34,513 nt of DNA, taken from Clostridiales bacterium (GTDB lineage: Bacteria; Bacillota; Clostridia; Oscillospirales; Oscillospiraceae). Shown piece by piece: positions 22,592-30,667 of this stretch (position 1 is its first letter; each line of letters starts with the position of its first letter). The stretch spans positions 1 through 34,513 of the forward strand of contig JAAYOL010000072.1 of the NCBI GenBank assembly GCA_012520395.1, written 5' to 3'. Below the pieces are notes generated by a model, which was given only the letters and a program-made list of their open reading frames with translations, did not search any database and was not told the DNA's origin. The translations under genes were made by a program, and so were the position numbers.

Positions 22592-24017
22592 TATCAAGGG
22601 TATCGGTATTAGAAACAGCGTCCAGTTCAAATTTGCTGCCAGTTATGTTGCTCTGATTTTGCTGCTGCTCGTGCTTTTGAACACCTACCCCATAAGCATG
22701 TCGCGAAATCTGGCCTTCTCGTCCAAACAGACGACGATGCATAGTCAGGCCGCCGTCGTGGCCTCCTCCCTCTCTGAGCTGGGATTGCTGACCGAGGACG
22801 AGGTCTTCAAGGTCATGAGCCTGCTGGACAACATCAATATGACGCGGGTAATAGTTACGGATACCGAGGCGAGGATTATGTTCGATACCTCCGAGACGGA
22901 GGACAACCTCGGAAAATACGCAGTGTTTTCGGAGATAAGGAAGGCCCTCAACGGACAGGACGTGTTTTATTCCGTCCTCTCGCGCGGGGCCTTTATGAGC
23001 CGTGTCGCGATACCGATAAGATACAGAGGAACGACGATAGGCGCGGTATATCTATATGAATATGATGAAAACCAGGCCTCGCTGATTTCAGCGATTCAAA
23101 GTACGATGGTGAAGTATTCATACCTGATTTGCGCCCTGTCGATACTTCTCGCCCTTGTGTTCTCAAGAATTATTACAAAGAGGATAAACGTACTGCTCAG
23201 CGCAATAAAGGTTGTACGGGAGGGGCGATATGACTATAATCTGGACCTGAGCGGGAAGGATGAGCTCTCACAGCTGGCACAGGAGTTCAACATAATGGCT
23301 GAGCACCTTAAAACAACCGATGAGATGCGCCGCCGTTTTGTATCCGACGCCTCGCATGAGCTGAAAACGCCTCTTGCGGCCATCAAGCTCCTCAGCGACA
23401 GCATTGTGCAAAATGAGAACATGGACCCCGATACCAGCCGTGAGTTCGTGAGCGACATCGGCCAGGAGGCGGACAGGCTTGCGAAGATAACCGAAAAGCT
23501 CCTGAGCATAAGCAGGCTTGAGAGCGACAAAAGGGAAGCGCCCTATAAAGTAAATATGAAAGCCGTGGCCATAAGGGCGCTGCAGATGGTAAGGCCGCTT
23601 GCCGAAAACGGCGGCATACTCATAAAGCACGAGCTGGAGGACGACTGCAACGTGCTCGCCACGGAGGATGACCTGCACCAGATAGTATTTAATCTTGTTG
23701 AAAACGCTGTGAAGTACACCTTGCCGGGCGGGGAAGTCCGGGTGTCCCTGAGAAAATCGCAAGAGGTAGTACGCTTGCTTGTGGATGACACGGGGATAGG
23801 AATACCGAATGAGGACCTGCCCTATATTTTCGACCGCTTTTACCGTGTGGACAAGGCGCGCTCAAGGGAAGCCGGCGGCAGCGGGCTGGGTCTTTCCATT
23901 GTCAAGCATGCTGTAACCATCAACGGGGGCAGGGTGGAGGCCATGCCCGGGGAGTCTGGGGGAACCAGATTTATTGTGAGCTTCCCACCCTTCAGAGAGG
24001 AGGGCGGCAGCGCTTGA
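22578..24017 (+). CDS. Sensor histidine kinase (PhoR/WalK-like layout)
   Basis: The protein has a first membrane helix, an external sensor region of about 145 residues, a second helix (SYLICALSILLALVF), a HAMP domain, HisKA with the phosphoacceptor histidine in DASHELKTPLA, and HATPase_c with N, G1 (DTGIGIP) and G2 (GGSGLGLSIV) boxes. The start is a problem. The first helix begins near 22632, yet no ATG, GTG or TTG precedes it in this frame back to a stop at 22554. I use ATT 22578, which has GGGGAG 9 bases upstream (479 residues, 14-base overlap with the response regulator). The first ordinary start, TTG 22659 (452 residues), has no SD and would cut the first helix. Confidence 0.9.
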   Translation: MLKTDIKGIGIRNSVQFKFAASYVALILLLLVLLNTYPISMSRNLAFSSKQTTMHSQAAVVASSLSELGLLTEDEVFKVMSLLDNINMTRVIVTDTEARIMFDTSETEDNLGKYAVFSEIRKALNGQDVFYSVLSRGAFMSRVAIPIRYRGTTIGAVYLYEYDENQASLISAIQSTMVKYSYLICALSILLALVFSRIITKRINVLLSAIKVVREGRYDYNLDLSGKDELSQLAQEFNIMAEHLKTTDEMRRRFVSDASHELKTPLAAIKLLSDSIVQNENMDPDTSREFVSDIGQEADRLAKITEKLLSISRLESDKREAPYKVNMKAVAIRALQMVRPLAENGGILIKHELEDDCNVLATEDDLHQIVFNLVENAVKYTLPGGEVRVSLRKSQEVVRLLVDDTGIGIPNEDLPYIFDRFYRVDKARSREAGGSGLGLSIVKHAVTINGGRVEAMPGESGGTRFIVSFPPFREEGGSA

Positions 24018-24907
24018 AACGTATCATAGTACTCGTTCTTGTCCTGACATTTCTCCTGTCGGCCTGCGCCGAAGCGGAGCCAGGCTTATTTATAACGGTA
24101 TATTACTCATGCTCAGACAGTGTAAAGGACAAAAGCATGGCAATAGGCAAGGAATCCAGAGAAGTGCGGGAAGGGGCCGACATCCTTGAAACTGCCCTGA
24201 GCGCTGTGATGAGCAGGCCGCTGGACGGAAGCCTGCGCTCCCCCTTTCCGGAAGAGGTAACCCTGCTCTCGCATAATATAGACGGCAGCGCGATTAAGCT
24301 TTATATGTCCGACACCTATGCCGATATGCCGCAGGGGGATAAGGTCATAGCCAGAGCCTGCCTCGTCCTGACACTCTGCGCTCTTGAGGGAATTGATTCG
24401 GTCTCTGTGTTTGTGGGCGACGTGCCCGATATCAGCGGTGTTAAAGCTGAGGACATAGAGGTTGTAAATACTGAGCTCAATCCCCACAAGAAGCAGATAA
24501 GGCTATTTTTTGCACACTCAAGCGGAACTCTGATGGAGGAGCGCCGGGATATAACAATTGACGACGATCGGGAGCTTGCCTACTATGTAATGGAGGAGCT
24601 GCTCTCAGGTCCGGCGAGCGATGAGCTTTACTCGGCGATTCCGGAGGGCAGCAGGCTGCTGTCGCTCATAGTCGAGGGGCGAACCTGTATTGTCGATCTG
24701 TCACACGAGTTCATCGACAACAAGCCCCAGTCGGAGCCCGAGGAAGAGCTTGCAATATATTCGATTGTAAACTCCCTTACAGCCTTGACTACAATAGACA
24801 GGGTGCAATTCCTTGTAGAGGGCAAAAGATTAGAGCAGTATTACTCCATAGAAATATTTAATCCTATTACCAGCGATACGGACATCACGGCCCGGCCGGC
24901 GGGCTAA
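24014..24907 (+). CDS. GerMN-domain lipoprotein
   Basis: The 297-residue protein starts at TTG 24014, which overlaps the kinase stop; AGGAGGG lies about 10 bases before it. A lipoprotein signal peptide ends in the lipobox LSAC with the modified cysteine at 18. Two GerMN domains follow: about 60-130 (with LLSHNIDGSAIKLYMSD) and about 170-285 (with the ELLSGPASDELYSAIPEGSRL and CIVDLSHEF segments). GerM of Bacillus is a sporulation and germination lipoprotein that links the SpoIIIA channel region; other GerMN proteins occur in vegetative envelopes. The operon position suggests that it is sensed by, or regulated by, the two-component pair, which is inference. Confidence 0.9.
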   Translation: MKRIIVLVLVLTFLLSACAEAEPGLFITVYYSCSDSVKDKSMAIGKESREVREGADILETALSAVMSRPLDGSLRSPFPEEVTLLSHNIDGSAIKLYMSDTYADMPQGDKVIARACLVLTLCALEGIDSVSVFVGDVPDISGVKAEDIEVVNTELNPHKKQIRLFFAHSSGTLMEERRDITIDDDRELAYYVMEELLSGPASDELYSAIPEGSRLLSLIVEGRTCIVDLSHEFIDNKPQSEPEEELAIYSIVNSLTALTTIDRVQFLVEGKRLEQYYSIEIFNPITSDTDITARPAG

Positions 24908-25042
24908 TGGCCGCAAAACGCTTCTTATCTCTGAAGTCGGCGCTGAAAAAATTTAAGTCCTTTTTCCGGGCCCTTTGGGGCATACGAAAAAGCTGACGCA
25001 TCTTATTAAAATGTTTTCCGCAATACGAAAGGAAGGGTCAAT

Positions 25043-26317
25043 GTGAGCGAACTTAGCACAAAATGCGTACAGGCAGGCTACAGCCCCAAAACAGGGGAGC
25101 CGAGGGTCATCCCCATAATACAGAGCACCACCTTCAAATACGACAGCAGCGAGGATATGGGGAGGCTTTTTGACCTGGAGGCCGAGGGGTACTTCTATTC
25201 CCGCCTGCAAAACCCCACCAACGATTATGTTGCCGCCAAGATAGCCGAGCTGGAGGGCGGTGTTGCCGCGATGCTGACAGCCTCCGGACAGGCGGCAAGC
25301 TTCTATACAATCTTCAATCTCTGTTCCTCGGGTGACCATGTGGTGGCGTCCACGGCGATTTACGGCGGGACATATAACCTCTTCGCGGTCACAATGAAGC
25401 GGATGGGCATTGAATTTACCTTCATTGACCCCGACTGCTCCGATGAGGAGCTTGATGCGGCCTTCAAGGACAACACAAAGGCGCTGTTCGGGGAAACGAT
25501 AGCAAACCCAGCCCTTAAAGTTCTGGACATCGAGCGCTTTGCCGAGGCGGCGCACAGGCACGGGGTGCCGCTTATAGTGGACAACACCTTTGCCACGCCC
25601 ATAAACTGCCGTCCCTTCGAATGGGGCGCCGATATAATCGTGCACTCAACGACCAAGTACATGGACGGTCACGCAACTACGCTCGGCGGTGCCATAGTGG
25701 ACAGCGGCAATTTTGACTGGGCAAAGTACCCGGAAAAGTTCCCCGGGCTCACGACGCCCGATGAAAGCTATCACGGTCTTGTCTACACCGAGCGCTTTGG
25801 CAAGGGCGCGTTTATCACAAAGGCGACAGTACAGCTCATGCGCGACCTCGGTGCGATGCAGTCGCCGCACAACGCATTTCTTCTCAATATGGGCCTTGAG
25901 AGCCTCCATGTGCGTATGCCGAGGCACTGCGAGAACGCGCAGGCCGCCGCAGAATTTCTGGAGGCCAGCGACAAGGTGTCCTGGGTCAACTACTGCGGCC
26001 TGAAGAGCAACAGGTATTATGAGCGCGCGCAGAAGTATCTGCCTAATGGCTCCTGCGGAGTCATATCCTTCGGCCTTGAGGGCGGGAGGGCCGCTGCCGA
26101 GACCTTTATGAAGAATCTGAAACTTGCTGCAATAGTAACCCATGTGGCGGATGCACGTACCTGCGTGCTTCACCCTGCTAGCTCTACGCACAGGCAGCTT
26201 GGCGATAGGGAGCTTGAGGCGGCGGGTGTGCCCGCGGATATGATCCGTCTTTCCGTTGGAATAGAGGACAAAAAGGACATAATAGCGGATATTGAGCAGG
26301 CGCTCGCCGCCATATAA
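25043..26317 (+). CDS. metY: O-acetylhomoserine sulfhydrylase (PLP-dependent)
   Basis: The 424-residue protein belongs to the Cys/Met metabolism PLP family. Visible motifs are YFYSRLQNPTND at 50-61, TASGQAASF at 79-87, D180 in VDNTFATP (pyridine nitrogen partner) and the PLP-binding lysine K205 in HSTTKYMDGH. A C-terminal substrate-binding part carries HPASSTHRQL. The length and the insertion relative to cystathionine synthases fit O-acetylhomoserine sulfhydrylase, which makes homocysteine from O-acetylhomoserine and sulfide. The start is GTG 25043 with AGGAAGG upstream; the overlapping ATG at 25041 would give an immediate stop. No SAM riboswitch or T-box is recognisable in the 135 bases before it. 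Confidence 0.92.
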   Translation: MSELSTKCVQAGYSPKTGEPRVIPIIQSTTFKYDSSEDMGRLFDLEAEGYFYSRLQNPTNDYVAAKIAELEGGVAAMLTASGQAASFYTIFNLCSSGDHVVASTAIYGGTYNLFAVTMKRMGIEFTFIDPDCSDEELDAAFKDNTKALFGETIANPALKVLDIERFAEAAHRHGVPLIVDNTFATPINCRPFEWGADIIVHSTTKYMDGHATTLGGAIVDSGNFDWAKYPEKFPGLTTPDESYHGLVYTERFGKGAFITKATVQLMRDLGAMQSPHNAFLLNMGLESLHVRMPRHCENAQAAAEFLEASDKVSWVNYCGLKSNRYYERAQKYLPNGSCGVISFGLEGGRAAAETFMKNLKLAAIVTHVADARTCVLHPASSTHRQLGDRELEAAGVPADMIRLSVGIEDKKDIIADIEQALAAI

Positions 26318-26332
26318 GCGGGAGAAAGCGAT

Positions 26333-26734
26333 TTGACAAATTACTTTGACATAAAACTATCCGATGAGAATATAGGCAAGATAAGCAATTTGGGTTTGGC
26401 CCATCTCGGAGACGCCGTCTATGAGCTGATGGTGCGCGTCTGGCTTTGCGAGCACGGCAAATGCACCTCGGGCGGCCTGCACCGTGCGGCGGTCTCCTAT
26501 GTCAACGCGCCCCGGCAGGCGAGGATGGCTGAAAAGCTGATGCCGCTACTGACCGAAGAGGAGCAGGCGGTTTACAAGCGCGGGCGCAATACCAAGGTCA
26601 ATTCCATCCCTAAAAACGCAAACCCCGGAGAGTATCATGCCGCCACAGGGCTGGAGGCGCTGTTAGGCTACCTATACCTGCATGGCAGACAGGAGCGCAT
26701 AAATGAGCTTTTCAAAATCATGATGGAGGACTGA
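26333..26734 (+). CDS. mrnC: Mini-ribonuclease III
   Basis: The 133-residue protein consists of a single RNase III catalytic domain with no double-stranded RNA-binding domain. Conserved parts are LGLAHLGDAVYELMVR at 20-35 (D27 and E31 region), KRGRNTKVNSIPKNA and TGLEALLGYLYL. Mini-III matures the ends of 23S rRNA in Firmicutes. The start is TTG 26333 with GGGAG upstream. It lies 15 bases after metY and one base before rqcH, so these three are one operon. In Bacillus mrnC is near cysS instead. Confidence 0.93.
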   Translation: MTNYFDIKLSDENIGKISNLGLAHLGDAVYELMVRVWLCEHGKCTSGGLHRAAVSYVNAPRQARMAEKLMPLLTEEEQAVYKRGRNTKVNSIPKNANPGEYHAATGLEALLGYLYLHGRQERINELFKIMMED

Positions 26735-26735
26735 C

Positions 26736-28499
26736 ATGCCGCTTGACGCACTGTGCCTGATGCCGCTTACCGAGGAGATAAGGAAGGCGGCACAGGGCGC
26801 TAGAATAGATAAAATACAGCAGCCGGGGAAAAACGAGCTGGTACTCTCCCTACGCGGCGCGGGCGGAAATAAGAAGCTTTTTATCTCAGCCTCGAGCGGC
26901 AGGGCGAGGGTTCACTTCACTGAGTCGACCCTCGAAAACCCACAGACCCCGCCAATGTTCTGCATGCTGCTTCGAAAGCACCTCTTAGGCGCGAGGATTT
27001 GCTCAGTCTCACAGCCACCTATGGAGCGTATGCTCGACTTTGAGCTGGATACCTTCGATGAGATGCGAGTCGAGGCGAAAAAACACCTTTATGTGGAGCT
27101 AATCAGCAGCAGCGCCAATGTTGTGCTGACCTCGGGCGACGGGCTTATTATCGACTGCCTGCGCCGCGTCGAGGGCGACGAGAGCGGGGAAAAGCGCAGA
27201 GTACTGCCGGGCCTTTTTTATAGAATGCCGGAGCCGACCGGCAAATATAACCCCCTGCTTGTTACAGACGGCGAGCTGTGCGCCCTATGGCAGGCGGCAA
27301 GCCCCGGCAAGACGGTGGAAAGCTGGCTGCTTGAGACCTTTTCGGGCCTCTCACCCCTGGTCTGCCGCGAGCTCTCACAGCAGCTTTGTGGTGATATAGG
27401 GCTTGTGATATGCAAGCTCCCTGCCGAAAAGAGGTCCTTGATGCCCGAAAAGCTGCGGGAGTTCATCCTGCGCGTTAAGGCCGGCGAATTTAGGCCATTC
27501 ATGCTGTCGGACTCCGGAAAGCCCTTTGACTTTTCCTGCATACCAATAACTCAGTACGGGGATAGGATGGAGTGCAGCGTTTTTGAGAGCTTTTCAGAGA
27601 TGCTGGACACCTTTTATTCGAAGCGGGAGAGTCAGGAGCGCGCGCGACAGCGCACACAGGCCCTAACAAAGACTGTAAAGACCCTGCGGGACCGTACAAG
27701 AAAGAAGCTGAATAACCAAAGGAGGGAGCTTGCCTCGACGCAGGGCCGCGAGCGGCTTCGTGAAATTGGCGATATTATTACTGCAAACATTCACAACATG
27801 AAAACGGGCCTTTCCTCAGTCAGGCTAAATGATTTTTATTCCGAGGACAACAGGGAGATTGAAATAAAACTTGATCCGCTGCGCTCTCCACAGCAAAATG
27901 CCGCAAAATACTACAAGGACTACACAAAGGCAAAGAGTGCGGAGCGGCACCTGACGGAGCAGATTGAAAAAGGTGAGGCGGAGCTGCATTATCTTGAAAG
28001 CGTTCTTGACGAGCTCAGCCGCGCCTCAGCCGAAAAGGATGTTGTTGAGATACGGCAGGAGCTACAGAAGATGGGCTACCTTCGTGCAAAAAGCGGTGGT
28101 AAGAGGGAAAAGGTAGTCAGATCAAAGCCCCTGCGCTTTATTTCCTCATCCGGCTTTCAGATACTTGTGGGTAAGAATAACACCCAAAACGACGAGCTCA
28201 CGTTCAAAACGGCAGGGCGCTTCGACCTGTGGCTGCACACGCAGAAGATACACGGCTCGCATGTGGTGGTATTCTTAGAGGGCCGTGAGCTTGACGACAG
28301 GACGCTTGAGGAGGCCGCGATTTTGGCTGCATACTTCTCCCAGGCTTCCGAGGGGCAGAAGGTGCCCGTGGACTACACCCTGATAAAGCATGTGAAAAAG
28401 CCACCCCACGCAAAGCCGGGCATGGCCGTTTACACAGATTATAGAACCATCTTTGTCACGCCGGATGAAAAAATCGTCCAGGCTCTTAAAGTGAATTAA
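26736..28499 (+). CDS. rqcH: Rqc2 homolog RqcH (NFACT family, alanine tailing)
   Basis: The 587-residue protein has an NFACT-N domain, the adjoining helical region, a coiled coil (about 295-450, including SQERARQRTQALTKTVKTL) and a C-terminal NFACT-R domain with FDLWLHTQKIHGSHVVV. RqcH binds obstructed 50S subunits and recruits tRNA-Ala to add degradation tails; the family was formerly named fibronectin-binding protein FbpA. At the NFACT-N signature, where the studied proteins have Asp-Arg, this one has Glu97-Arg98. GGAGG lies 7 bases before the ATG, inside the end of mrnC. It ends the operon before a hairpin-rich gap. Confidence 0.93.
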   Translation: MPLDALCLMPLTEEIRKAAQGARIDKIQQPGKNELVLSLRGAGGNKKLFISASSGRARVHFTESTLENPQTPPMFCMLLRKHLLGARICSVSQPPMERMLDFELDTFDEMRVEAKKHLYVELISSSANVVLTSGDGLIIDCLRRVEGDESGEKRRVLPGLFYRMPEPTGKYNPLLVTDGELCALWQAASPGKTVESWLLETFSGLSPLVCRELSQQLCGDIGLVICKLPAEKRSLMPEKLREFILRVKAGEFRPFMLSDSGKPFDFSCIPITQYGDRMECSVFESFSEMLDTFYSKRESQERARQRTQALTKTVKTLRDRTRKKLNNQRRELASTQGRERLREIGDIITANIHNMKTGLSSVRLNDFYSEDNREIEIKLDPLRSPQQNAAKYYKDYTKAKSAERHLTEQIEKGEAELHYLESVLDELSRASAEKDVVEIRQELQKMGYLRAKSGGKREKVVRSKPLRFISSSGFQILVGKNNTQNDELTFKTAGRFDLWLHTQKIHGSHVVVFLEGRELDDRTLEEAAILAAYFSQASEGQKVPVDYTLIKHVKKPPHAKPGMAVYTDYRTIFVTPDEKIVQALKVN

Positions 28500-28540
28500 G
28501 TCAATAAAATGGCTTTACCACTTTTTTGAGGTTTAAGCAG

Positions 28541-28747
28541 CACGTAGGCTGCATCTCGATTCCTGACGGAAAAGTCGATGCAGCCTGCGTGAGAGGTGTC
28601 ATTCCCGAGGCGCATGTCGCCGGAAATGACGGATATTAGTTTAATTCCGCCATCTGTGATGGCGGAACTCTGCGCGGCTGTTCTTGCGTAGGGTTTTTTG
28701 ACAAGCTTAGAAGTCCTGCCCGAAACTCGGGCAGGACTTCTAAGCTT
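28541..28747. repeat. Cluster of four different hairpins between convergent genes
   Basis: Four inverted repeats follow one another. First: 28541-28555 with 28577-28591, 15 bp with one G-T pair. Second: 28598-28603 with 28625-28630, plus inner GGCG/CGCC pairs. Third: TTCCGCCATC with GATGGCGGAA (28645-28667), 10 bp around TGT. Fourth: 28703-28723 with 28727-28747, a perfect 21-bp repeat around a 3-base loop. The arms are unrelated in sequence. None is followed by a proper T-run, although the fourth sits where a bidirectional terminator is expected. A weak terminator (AAAATGG...CCACTTTTTT, 28506-28527) follows rqcH directly. Confidence 0.7.
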
Positions 28748-28751
28748 TGTG

Positions 28752-30050
28752 CTATTTTCTGGCCCAGCTCAACAGAGAGTTTCCGCCGCGCTGTTCAATA
28801 AGATTCATGGAGGCACTGAGCATTTCGGCAATGTCCGCCCGCGTCAGATTGCCGCCGGCAATGACCGAGGAGTTTGTGGGGACAATATCGCAGGAGGCGA
28901 GGTTAGCGGTGGCCTGATAGGCCCAGGAGGGCACCAGATCCGCGCTGGCGGAGGCAATATCCCTTGAAACATCGGTAATCTCCAGCAGGTTGTTGAGGAT
29001 CACGGCGGCCTCGGCATAGCTCACAGGAGAAGCTGCCGAGAACACGAGTGAGCCGCTGTCCGTCTGGTAACCCTTGATGACACCCGACAGCAGGGCCGCT
29101 GACACATAGGGCTTTACCCACAGGGGCATATCCGCGTCGTCCGCAAAGCCGGTTCGGGTAATATCCTTAATGGCGTCCATGCCGCAGGCGCGCAGGCACA
29201 TGGCCAAAAATTCGCCCCTTGTCACCGGCCTGTCGGGATAGAAAAAGTAGCTGGTTCCGAGCTTCTCACCGACGAAAACATCGGTTTCAGCCAGCCTCAG
29301 GGCCGCGTAATGCGCGCTGTTTCCCTCCATATCGGAGTAGCTTACCTCAGTCTTCTGCTTGTTAATAAGGATTTGCACCTTAGCCACGCCTGAGACGTTG
29401 CCATTTGCATCGGTTGCCACATAGGTAAAGGAATCGCGCCCGCTCTTACCCTGGGCAGGGGTGTAGGTGAAGGAGTTGCCCGCAATCTCTACCGTACCCT
29501 TTCTGGGGGCGGACTCAATGGAGAATGTTACAAGGTCCCCCTCCGGGTCAACGGCGCGGAAAACCCCATTTGAGGCGACACCCTTATAGGTAGTAAGGTC
29601 GATGTTTTCAGCTATCGGGGGATGGTTTGCCCCCGCGTTTACCCGAACTACAACGGCGACGGTCCTTTCGGAGCCGTCCAAGGCAGTCGTGGACACCTCA
29701 AAATAGGTGGTGGCGCCGGCCTTGGGGCCCGCTGAGAAGGTGAGAGACTCCAGCTCCTCAGCCCTGAGCGCATCGCCTATCTCAGCCGCTTCGCCTTCAA
29801 TACTCAGTACGCCGACGGATTTAACAGGCAGCGAAGAGAGCGATATTTTGATTAAATCTGGGACGCTCTGAGAATAGTCTGAAGCGGAGAAGGAAACGCT
29901 CGCTCCGGAGCTTACGCTCTTTGTGACAAGATGTTTTGCAGCGCTTGATACCTCAATGGCATAGGTGGGGGTCATAACGACCGAAATGAAGAGAATAAGC
30001 AGTAAAAGGATTGAAACAGGCCTTAGAGAACGGCACAATTTTACTTTCAT
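28752..30050 (-). CDS. Exported protein with Ig/cadherin-like domain and three SLH repeats
   Basis: The 432-residue protein has a signal peptide (about 1-31), a first beta-rich region, then a cadherin/Big-type domain. That domain starts NHPPIAENIDLTTYKGV and includes VDPEGDLVTFSI and FTYTPAQGKSGRDSFTYVATD. Three S-layer homology repeats make up the C-terminal half: one with YFFYPDRPVTRGEFLAMCL, one around FADDADMPLWVKPYVSAAL and one around PSWAYQATANLASCDIV. SLH repeats hold proteins on secondary cell-wall polymers. GGGAGG lies 7 bases before the ATG, and an inverted repeat sits directly upstream of it. The role of the Ig-like part, adhesive or structural, is not visible. Confidence 0.9.
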   Translation of the reverse strand: MKVKLCRSLRPVSILLLLILFISVVMTPTYAIEVSSAAKHLVTKSVSSGASVSFSASDYSQSVPDLIKISLSSLPVKSVGVLSIEGEAAEIGDALRAEELESLTFSAGPKAGATTYFEVSTTALDGSERTVAVVVRVNAGANHPPIAENIDLTTYKGVASNGVFRAVDPEGDLVTFSIESAPRKGTVEIAGNSFTYTPAQGKSGRDSFTYVATDANGNVSGVAKVQILINKQKTEVSYSDMEGNSAHYAALRLAETDVFVGEKLGTSYFFYPDRPVTRGEFLAMCLRACGMDAIKDITRTGFADDADMPLWVKPYVSAALLSGVIKGYQTDSGSLVFSAASPVSYAEAAVILNNLLEITDVSRDIASASADLVPSWAYQATANLASCDIVPTNSSVIAGGNLTRADIAEMLSASMNLIEQRGGNSLLSWARK

Positions 30051-30062
30051 AACATAACCTCC

Positions 30063-30090
30063 CGGTAAAATATGCTAATAGTTTTTACCG
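30063..30090 (-). promoter_or_regulatory. Inverted repeat at the ribosome site of the SLH gene
   Basis: CGGTAAAA (30063-30070) and TTTTACCG (30083-30090) form an 8-bp stem over 12 bases. On the minus strand the stem ends directly at the GGAGG ribosome site. It could be an operator or a translational control hairpin. No clear promoter is seen between it and the terminator at 30125. Confidence 0.4.
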
Positions 30091-30124
30091 AGAATGTGAA
30101 AATATTCTTAAATTGGTAAAAAAA

Positions 30125-30160
30125 TAACCCTGCCGCATAATAATCCTGGCGGCAGGGTTA
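30125..30160 (-). terminator. Rho-independent terminator after the DUF4358 gene
   Basis: TAACCCTGCCGC (30125-30136) pairs over 12 bp with GCGGCAGGGTTA (30149-30160). On the minus strand it is followed by TTTTTTT within TTATTTTTTTACC. It lies 5 bases past the stop. Confidence 0.9.
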
Positions 30161-30165
30161 TGACA

Positions 30166-30654
30166 CTATTGTATTAACATTTCTTCCAGCTCTTTGAATG
30201 CAGCTTCCTTTTCGCTGTCGGATAAAACCGCGTACATAACATAGAGTCCCACCGATTTTATCTCGGCGTTCTTGAGCTTGGGGTACTCGTCCGGCAGATA
30301 TTCCGGCATCCACGCCTCATTCCTAAGGCTTATATAGGATTGGAGTTTTTCCTTCAACGCGTCTACCTGGGTATCGTCCTTGGCCTTGAATATGCCGAAT
30401 TCATTGATGTTAGTACCGACGACTGTTATAAATACGGAATAGTCTGCGTATTCAGAGACATCAATATCCATTGAGCTTTGAATAAAGGAGGCGGATATTT
30501 CTGTCAGCTTGTCGCCGCCATCAATCCCCTGCTTGATGGAATCAGCAATTTCGGAGGTTGTTAAATCGTCCCTATATTTAACAGTTTTGGCGCAGGAGGC
30601 AAAGAGCAGGGCAAGCGCCAGAATAAGGGCGCAAAGGCGTATAAATCTTTTCAA
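30166..30654 (-). CDS. DUF4358 lipoprotein
   Basis: The 162-residue protein starts at TTG 30654, with GGAG 7 bases upstream. A signal peptide ending in a lipobox-like FASC gives a modified cysteine at about 21. The rest matches DUF4358: a helical start (SEIADSIKQGI), then strands including YSVFITVVGTNINEFGIFKA, a DALKEKLQSYISLRNEAW helix and VMYAVLSDSEKEAAFKELEEML at the end. An in-frame ATG 27 bases upstream lacks an SD. It lies 13 bases after the GDSL gene. DUF4358 proteins often accompany GDSL hydrolases and MBOAT acyltransferases in Clostridia, which suggests a role in surface polymer acylation; no MBOAT gene is present here. Confidence 0.85.
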   Translation of the reverse strand: MKRFIRLCALILALALLFASCAKTVKYRDDLTTSEIADSIKQGIDGGDKLTEISASFIQSSMDIDVSEYADYSVFITVVGTNINEFGIFKAKDDTQVDALKEKLQSYISLRNEAWMPEYLPDEYPKLKNAEIKSVGLYVMYAVLSDSEKEAAFKELEEMLIQ

Positions 30655-30667
30655 GCTTATTCTCCGT

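Noticed and set aside
24908..25042. SAM riboswitch or T-box ahead of metY
   Set aside because: CTTAT occurs near 24925, but the conserved helices of SAM-I or a T-box specifier/antiterminator cannot be drawn in 135 bases.
28541..28747. CRISPR array or transposon ends
   Set aside because: The arms are all different, there are no spacers and direct repeats, and no transposase fragment is nearby.
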